The position numbers and the translations under genes were made by a program. A stretch of DNA of 64,000 nt from Cannabis sativa. Its lineage: Eukaryota; Streptophyta; Magnoliopsida; Rosales; Cannabaceae. Every line of letters starts with the position of its first letter. The first letter of the stretch is position 1. The notes beneath the pieces are model-generated. The model worked only from the letters and a program-made list of their open reading frames with translations. It did not search any database and had not been told where the DNA came from. The stretch is taken from positions 45,197,442 to 45,261,441 of the forward strand of contig NC_083602.1 of the NCBI RefSeq assembly GCF_029168945.1. The letters are read 5' to 3'. Positions 58,008 to 64,000 of the stretch are shown here, piece by piece.

Positions 58008-59876
58008 TTTTGGGTTTTGTGCCCTAAATAAAACCCATTTCAATATAATCAGATTTACTTATTAATAAAGATCAGAAATAACATTTTTTGTTGCATGGTT
58101 CACATGATTTATTTCATTATTATATGCATATAATGTATGAATTCTATTTAAGTCCAGAACATATGAATTTGTTAATGATTATAGTGTTGTCAGCACAGTG
58201 GAATATAATCTTAATTATATGTTCGAAAGTTTATTCCCTAATTTGTCAGTTCACTGGATTAAGACTGGCATAATATAATCAGCAATAGGTATTCTTACAC
58301 CTTGGTTAAGTGTTATGTCCTTTCTAGGGTATTGGCAAAGTTTACCAGTATTGGATGTATGGAGTATACATCGGAAGGGACCGATATTGAACTTTGATTA
58401 GGTTGGTTAAAATTTACCGTAATATCTATTCAATTCAATATCACCTGTTGATCCTAGATCAAATGATCTTAATCCTGATATGGTTAGGTTTGATCTCAAG
58501 AGTATTATACATTTTCTTTGATTTGTTAGTTAATCCTACTTTTGAACAGTCAGGGTGATACGTACATTTTGGGAACATGATAGCATAATTGAGTGAGAGC
58601 ACTAACATAAATATGGAGTCTATAAATTCTATAAGAATTTAGAAGTGAAACGATGATATCCTTCGAGCTTGGCTAAACAGAGATAAATGGTTGAGATCTC
58701 ATTTCACTTCGCTGAAATATCATTTATACGGAGCTAAGTGTTTTAAGGATAAAATACATTGAAGGTGTAACGGTAATTTAGTGCCTATTCAATGTAGATC
58801 ATCTATTAAAGGGTCATTGATCAAATTAGGATTATAACAATGGATAATTAATAGCGTATCTATATTGTGGAACATATAGAGCGTTCTATATGACTCAGAA
58901 TGCAATTCCAAGTTCTAAGTGTGGATTCAATAAGGAATTAATAAGTTAGGGAATTTACTTGGTAAATTTGGTTTGACTTATTGGAAGCTCGGTTATATAG
59001 GCCCATGGTCCCCATACTAGTTGAGACCATACTGCTTGTAAGACTCAGTTAATTGATTTTAATTAATCAATTATAATTCTAAAGTTAGACTATGTCTACT
59101 TTATGAATTTTCACTAAGCAACGGCAAAATTGTGAAGAAAAGAGATTCTTGGTTTTATTTATTAATTAAGAGACTTTATATGTCTAATTAATAAATATAT
59201 TAAATGACAATATTATTTAATAATTAATTTTTTTAGTTATTAAATAATTGGAATTGACATTTAAATGGTTAAATTAGAAAATTTGCATTTTTGAGAAAAT
59301 GGGATGGAAAAATGATAAAATTGCAAAATTACAAAGTGAGGCCCACTATCCATATCATGGCCGACCACTTTGCAAGTATTTTACCATTTATATTTTCATT
59401 ATTTTAATGTCATACAATTCTAACCTAAACCTAGATGGCTTTCTATAAATAGAAAGTGATGGCTTCAGGAAACTATGAGAACATGCATCTTATTCCTTTC
59501 AGAAAAAATCCTGAGCTATCTTTCTAAACCTAGCCGCCACCTCTTCTTCTTTCTTTTTCTTTGACTGTTTCGAAATGCCTTAGTGATAGAGTAGTGCCCA
59601 CACACAGCAAGTGGTACCTTAATCATAGTGTGGAAGATCGTGAAGAATCCAGATTCAACAAAGAAGGACATTCGGGCTCAGATCTTGATAATACTCTACG
59701 ACAGAAAGGATACAAGGGTTAGAGATCTGTGTGGAAGGAGACATATTATTCCGCTGCACCCAATGTAATGTTTCCTAAACTTTATATAATTTATTTCATT
59801 GTTTTAGAATTCATATTAGGATGTTAATGAAACATATATGGTAGTAAATCTAGATCCTAGTAAAATATTCCCAACA
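58008..59876 (+). mobile_element. Solo copia LTR G
   Basis: A complete LTR (1,869 bp) highly similar to 18434-20318, with no internal region and a perfect 5-bp target duplication attaa at 58003-58007 and 59877-59881. This is the product of recombination between the two LTRs of a former full element. Terminal TG is mutated to TT. TATA CTATAAATAG at 59443-59452. Confidence 0.92.
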
Positions 59877-59881
59877 ATTAA

Positions 59882-60378
59882 ATAATTAGAATTGGCATTA
59901 AAGTGGTTAAATTGGAAAATTGGGTTTTTGAGAAAGTGAGATGTAGAAATGATAAAATAGCAAATTTACAAAAGTGGGGCCATTATCCTATACATGGCCA
60001 ACCACTTATGTAGCCTATTTATCATTTATTTTTCATTTATTTAATCCCAAATAAATCTAACCTAACCCTAGGTGGTTTGCTATAAATAGGTAGTGATGGC
60101 TTCAGGAAAAAGATGATGCATCTCATTCCTTCAGAGAAAAACTCAAAGCTTTCTTCCTATACCTAGCCGCAACCTTCTCTCTTTCTTCTTCTCTTCTGAA
60201 AACCGAACCCTATAGTGAGTGAGTGAGTGCCCACACACATCAAGTTGTACCTCAATCATAGTGTGGAAGATTGTGAAGAATCCAGATTCAAGAGAAGGAC
60301 ATTCGAGCTCAGATCTTGGTAATACTCTATGGCAGAAAGGATACAAGGGTTAGAGATCTGAGTGGAAGGAGACATTAT
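59882..60378 (+). repeat. Copia LTR F, 3' part, truncated
   Basis: Continuation of F after G. TATA TATAAATAGG at 60080-60090. It ends at GGAGACATTATAT, ~100 bp short of the expected LTR end, at the junction with the inverted fragment J. Confidence 0.8.
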
Positions 60379-60822
60379 ATTTTACCAGGATCTAGATTTA
60401 CTACCATATATGTTTCATTAATATCCTAATATAAATTCTAAAATAATGAAATAAATTATATAAAGTTTAGGAAACCTTACATTGGGTGCAGCGGAATAAT
60501 ATGTCTCCTTCCACATAGATCTCTAACCCTTGTATCCTTTCTGTCGCAGAGTATTATCAAGATCTGAGCTCGAATGTCCTTCTTTGTTGAATTTGGATTC
60601 TTCACGATCTTCCACACTATGATTAAGGTACCACTGGTTGTGTGTGGGCACTACTCTATCACTAAGGCATTTCGAAACAATCAAAGAAAAAGGAAGAAGA
60701 AGAGGTGGCGGCTAGGTTTAGAAAGATAGCTCAGGATTTTTTCTGAAAGGAATAAGATGCATGTTTTCATAGTTTCCTGAAGCCATCACTTTCTATTTAT
60801 AGAAAGCCATCTAAGTTTAACC
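60378..60822 (-). repeat. Inverted copia LTR fragment J
   Basis: Reverse complement of the last ~445 bp of the same LTR, from TTTTACCAGGATC to the AGCCATCTAAGTTTA side. Its details (for example the segment with GATAGCTCAGGATTTTTTC) match G more closely than F. Confidence 0.85.
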
Positions 60823-61640
60823 GAATTTGATGCTAGACTTAAGGAGTCATGATAAATGAGAGATTGCCTCTTTATAGCTGCCACGTTACTATTATTTAAA
60901 GCTTCAAATTTTGAATTGTAACTTTGTTTTGTTTCATAAGCCTACATCCCATGCATTACTCATAACTAAACCACATGTGAAGACTAATTCAACACTCCAA
61001 ACCATGCACACACGTGTAACTATCCTTAACTTCCTTTTATTTATTCTTTTGAAGCTACTACATACTAACTAATGACCATAATAAAAAAAATCATTTCTAA
61101 TCCCAACCTAAATGATTCTAGTCTAACAATATTACATATTTTGAATTATTCTCCCACTAGCTTCTCATGCACTTGTTTCACTAATCAACTTTTAATTAAT
61201 ACCTCTTATATTTTGTTGATCACTACTCCTCACAAAGTGTCACCCATATTAATAATCTCTATTAGTTCCATTTATTCTAATCAAATAAAATTTATCATTT
61301 ATATATATAGTCTTGGCCAAATCTACATGGCCCAAGACTTAAGTCATTATGCCACTTACTAATATATATTTTAAACACTCAAAATACTATAATCTAATTT
61401 TACCAACATATAACTATATTTATTTTCAAAATAAGATAATAATAATAATTATTATAATGATGGTAATCTTATTATTTTGGAGACTAACACAAATCTTACA
61501 TAAAAGTAATCCTCTATTCAAAAAGCTAACTTATTCTATGCAATCACTATTTCGACATCGAGAGTTTTAGACTACCATAATAGAAATATAATAATCAAAT
61601 ATTTTAGTTATTACACTTCTTCTTTTGTCAGCTGTTTTTT
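60823..61640. other. AT-rich sequence without recognised features
   Basis: No convincing reading frame, repeat or element end seen. Confidence 0.5.
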
Positions 61641-61692
61641 TCTTTCGTCCTCTTCTCCTTTTTTGCCTTGTTCATTAACTTTGATTGTTCCT

Positions 61693-62319
61693 TCAGCTTT
61701 TTTGTTGTTTTCGGTCTAATCTTTTTCTTCTTTTTCGTTGCCTTTTTTGTTGTTTTCTTTCTCTTTTTCCTTGCCTTTTTTGTTGTTTCGTTCTCTTTTT
61801 CCTTGACTTTTTTGTTGTTTTCTTTCTCTTTTTCCTGGCCTTTTTTGTTGTTTTCTTTGACTTTTTCCTCTTTTCTTTGCCTTTCTCCGCAGATACCTTG
61901 TTCAAAAATGTTTGCAAAAGTTGCTCAAATTTGTTGATTGCGCAATTCATGTGACTAAGTTGCTCCTTAATTTCAGTCACATCTTCTAATGCTTTGCTAA
62001 AGCCAATAAATTCTTCCTTAAGTTCAGCTATTATGTTTTTCAATTCTGTGTTCTCTTGTTTTATATCCTGTCAAAATTTGCATCAAAAGAGTTATACAAA
62101 AAATAATTAATTATAATTTCAAATGGTTTATAAGAGTTTATGAGAAAAACTTAATAAACAGTTATTTAAGTACCTTTAAAATGATAATATCTTCTCTTTT
62201 AGTTTTTTGCTGAAAGTTTTTTCAGCACACTCTTTAAACCTTCTATATTTCTTCTTGTACGAACTTGTAGAAGATTTGCTTTTTTTGGTTTTTATATTGA
62301 ACTTTGGCTTATTCGTCAT
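61693..62319 (-). CDS. Lysine-rich coiled-coil protein remnant, two exons
   Basis: On the minus strand, exon 1 (62319-62174) starts MTNKPKFNIKTKKSKSS and becomes Lys/Glu-rich; a donor AAG/GTACTT and an acceptor TTTGACAG bound a probable 106-bp intron (62173-62068). Exon 2 continues DIKQENTELKNIIAELKEEF, a coiled coil, then a highly basic tail made of 11-residue repeats such as KTTKKARKKRK and KQQKRQGKRER, encoded by a 33-bp tandem repeat (about 61715-61880). A one-base shift inside exon 1 may be needed. I do not recognise the protein; the basic tail suggests a nuclear or nucleic-acid-binding protein, possibly transposon-borne. The end of the gene is not clear. Confidence 0.3.
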
Positions 62320-62427
62320 TTTCTACAGCATAAAAAATTTAAGTTAAAGTTAAGAAAATTTACTGAGTCTATTTCAGAAATAAAAGCTTCTTTGAATTTC
62401 CTCTAAGTTTACTTTGTTCAACCCCAG

Positions 62428-62510
62428 GAAGATTGATGAAGTAATTAGAAGAGCTAATGCCAGCAAATATGGATTAGCGGCTAGAGTTTTCACCAAGAAC
62501 ATAGATATTA
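62428..62510 (+). pseudogene. Aldehyde dehydrogenase exon fragment
   Basis: After an acceptor-like TTCAACCCCAG, the plus strand reads [24 protein letters not shown], which matches the conserved EVIxRANxxxYGLAAGVFTxN segment near the C-terminal third of plant mitochondrial/cytosolic ALDH family 2. The Gly of AAGVFT is Arg here. Similarity stops after KNID, and no other ALDH exon is seen on either side, so it is an isolated exon, probably captured or left behind by rearrangement. Confidence 0.75.
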
Positions 62511-62519
62511 GGTCTGTCA

Positions 62520-63370
62520 AGGAAATACATGTTTAAAATGACTATTACTACTATTATAGATCATTCAAATCATATAAATGTACTGTTGTTACTCTTATTA
62601 CACACAAAAGCTTTTGAAAACTTGTACATACAAAACTCCACATTATACCAAGTGGACTCCACATTGTACCAACAAATATGGATATACATCAATACAAAGA
62701 CTAGGTCTGTCACTAAAAAAACTATCACTAGTCATAAAATGAACTCACAGACAAAAATGTCATTTAAAGAGCTTAAACAAACTAATCAGAAGATTTTGTC
62801 AAAAGATTAATGAGCAAATGAGCTCATCGGTTATTCATTGGAGATAAAAATGCCCACAATGAAACCCCTTAAAGACTGAATAGCTTCCACAATAATTAGT
62901 TCTACCATTAGAAAGGTTGGTTAGTACCTCTAGCCCTAGCAGAGCTATCAAATTTCTTAGATATGTAAAAAATTTAAAAAATACACTGTCGATGTGAAAG
63001 CTTTGGACGGCGGCACTAGCTTCGAAAGAAAAACGGAGAGAATGTTGGAAGAGAGTGATGGAGAGTGTCGGAGAGTATCTTTGCGGCGGTGGTGGTGGTA
63101 TATCGGCTTTTGCCTTATCAGAGAGAGAGGGAGAGAGAGCGATGGAATGAGAGAGAGAGAGAGGTTGATAGAGAAAGGAATGTAAGGTTAAAGGGTTTTA
63201 GGAAGGATTTTTTTTATTTCTATGCCAATATCTTAATATTCCATATTTATCCTCTAAATTTTGTTAAATTTTTAATGAAGGAAAATGTGTATTTTCATAA
63301 GTGCTGTCTTACTAATAAAACATAGATCACCATATAAAATATTTCTAAACTAAATACTTTCTGGTTTAAA
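62520..63370. other. AT-rich sequence with short purine-rich stretch
   Basis: No supported gene. 63110-63180 is a GAGAGA-rich low-complexity stretch. Confidence 0.5.
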
Positions 63371-63393
63371 TATATATATATATATATATATAT
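63371..63393. repeat. (TA)n microsatellite
   Basis: Uninterrupted TA run immediately before the first tandem-repeat unit; similar short runs end each unit. Confidence 0.9.
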
Positions 63394-64000
63394 GAAGTTA
63401 AACTCTAGTTGTTTCCATTTTCTTTTTGACTTGTTTTCATTTTTTATTTTCTGTGTTGTTAAATACTAGTTGTTTCCATTTTGATGCTAAATTGTTTCCA
63501 TTTTTCAATATGTCTTGTTTTTGTTTTTAGTGTGAGTTGTCTCCATTTTTTATGATTTTTTGTTACCATTTTAAATATATATATATATATGAAGTTAAAC
63601 TCTAGTTGTTTCCATTTTTAGTTTGACTTGTTTCTATTTTTTATTTTATGTGTTGTTAAATACTAGTTGATTCTATTTTGATGTTAAATTGTTTTCATTT
63701 TTCAATATGTATTGTTTTTGTTTTTAGTGTGAGTTGTTTCCATTTTTTATGATTGTTGTTACCATTTTTCACATATATATATGTATGAAGTTAAACTCTA
63801 GTTGTTTCCATTTTCTATTTTTTATGTTGTTAAATACTACTTGTTTCCATTTTTTTATATATATGTATTGTTTTTTTTTAGTGTGAGTTGTTTCTATTTT
63901 TTATGATTTTTGTTACAATTTTACATATATATATGAAGTTAAACTCTAGTTGTTTCGATTTTCTTTTTGACTTTTTCCATTTTCTATTTTCTATGTTGTT
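63394..64000. repeat. ~196-bp tandem repeat, at least 4 units
   Basis: Units start GAAGTTAAACTCTAGTTG at 63394, 63591, 63787 and 63935; the third is shortened to 148 bp. Each has internal GTTGTTTCCATTTT sub-repeats and ends in a TA run. The array continues past the window. Confidence 0.9.

Noticed and set aside
58088..58273. 61-codon frame in solo LTR G
   Set aside because: Chance frame inside an LTR, not open in the sister copies.
61668..61954. Phe-rich plus-strand frames resembling a membrane protein
   Set aside because: They are the complement of the lysine-rich repeat (TTT/CTT against AAA/AAG) and show no independent signal.
60823..64000. The missing 3' terminus of the CACTA transposon
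   Set aside because: Neither TTCTTGTAGTG nor the GCCGGCGCA subterminal repeats occur here; the end must have been lost or moved.

Overview
The window is nuclear DNA from a seed plant, most probably a eudicot. It is AT-rich, and almost every recognisable feature is a transposable element of a plant-specific lineage: Tat- and Athila-type Ty3/gypsy, a chromovirus-like gypsy, Ty1/copia, and a CACTA transposon. I see no intact host gene, no rRNA or tRNA gene, no CRISPR array and no bacterial-type operon. The species cannot be fixed from the sequence alone.

Layout. 1-968 is AT-rich and ends in an (AAT)n tract. 969-2333 is the 3' end of a minus-strand copia element (element K). 2334-11443 is element A, a Tat-type gypsy on the minus strand; it has lost reverse transcriptase, both RNases H and the integrase core, but keeps an antisense gene on the plus strand. 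It joins at a 5-bp overlap to 11444-20318, element B, a long decayed copia on the plus strand. 20319-20357 plus 31690-34376 are remains of another Tat-like element (I), split by 20358-31689, element H. H is an 11.3-kb Athila-type gypsy on the minus strand with gag, pol and a downstream sense ORF.

34377-56769 is a CACTA transposon (E) on the plus strand. It starts with a CACTA terminus and a dense field of GCCGGCGCA subterminal repeats, and ends in a broken TNP2-type transposase gene. Two retrotransposons sit inside it with perfect 5-bp target-site duplications: element C (35146-40928, TSD ggcag), a gag-to-pol deletion derivative, and element D (41739-53972, TSD gtgtg), a young 12.2-kb Tat element with gag, protease, RT, two RNases H, integrase and a large antisense gene. 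The CACTA transposase is cut off at 56769 by a copia LTR (F) of the same family as B. F is itself split by a solo LTR (G, 58008-59876, TSD attaa) and abuts an inverted LTR fragment (J) near 60378.

60823-64000 is AT-rich. It holds a small two-exon lysine-rich coding remnant on the minus strand, an aldehyde-dehydrogenase exon fragment, and a ~196-bp tandem repeat that runs off the window.

How the parts relate. In A and D, gag-pol reads on the minus strand from the right-hand LTR. A separate intron-containing gene, apparently with its own TATA box, reads the opposite way from just inside the left-hand LTR. In H the extra ORF lies between pol and the 3' LTR in the sense direction. G-rich tracts resembling the polypurine tract (PPT) recur downstream of the coding blocks in A, D, H and possibly I. 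The insertion order readable by nesting is: E before C, D and F; F before G; I before H; K before A. All coding regions carry stops or frameshifts; D is closest to intact.
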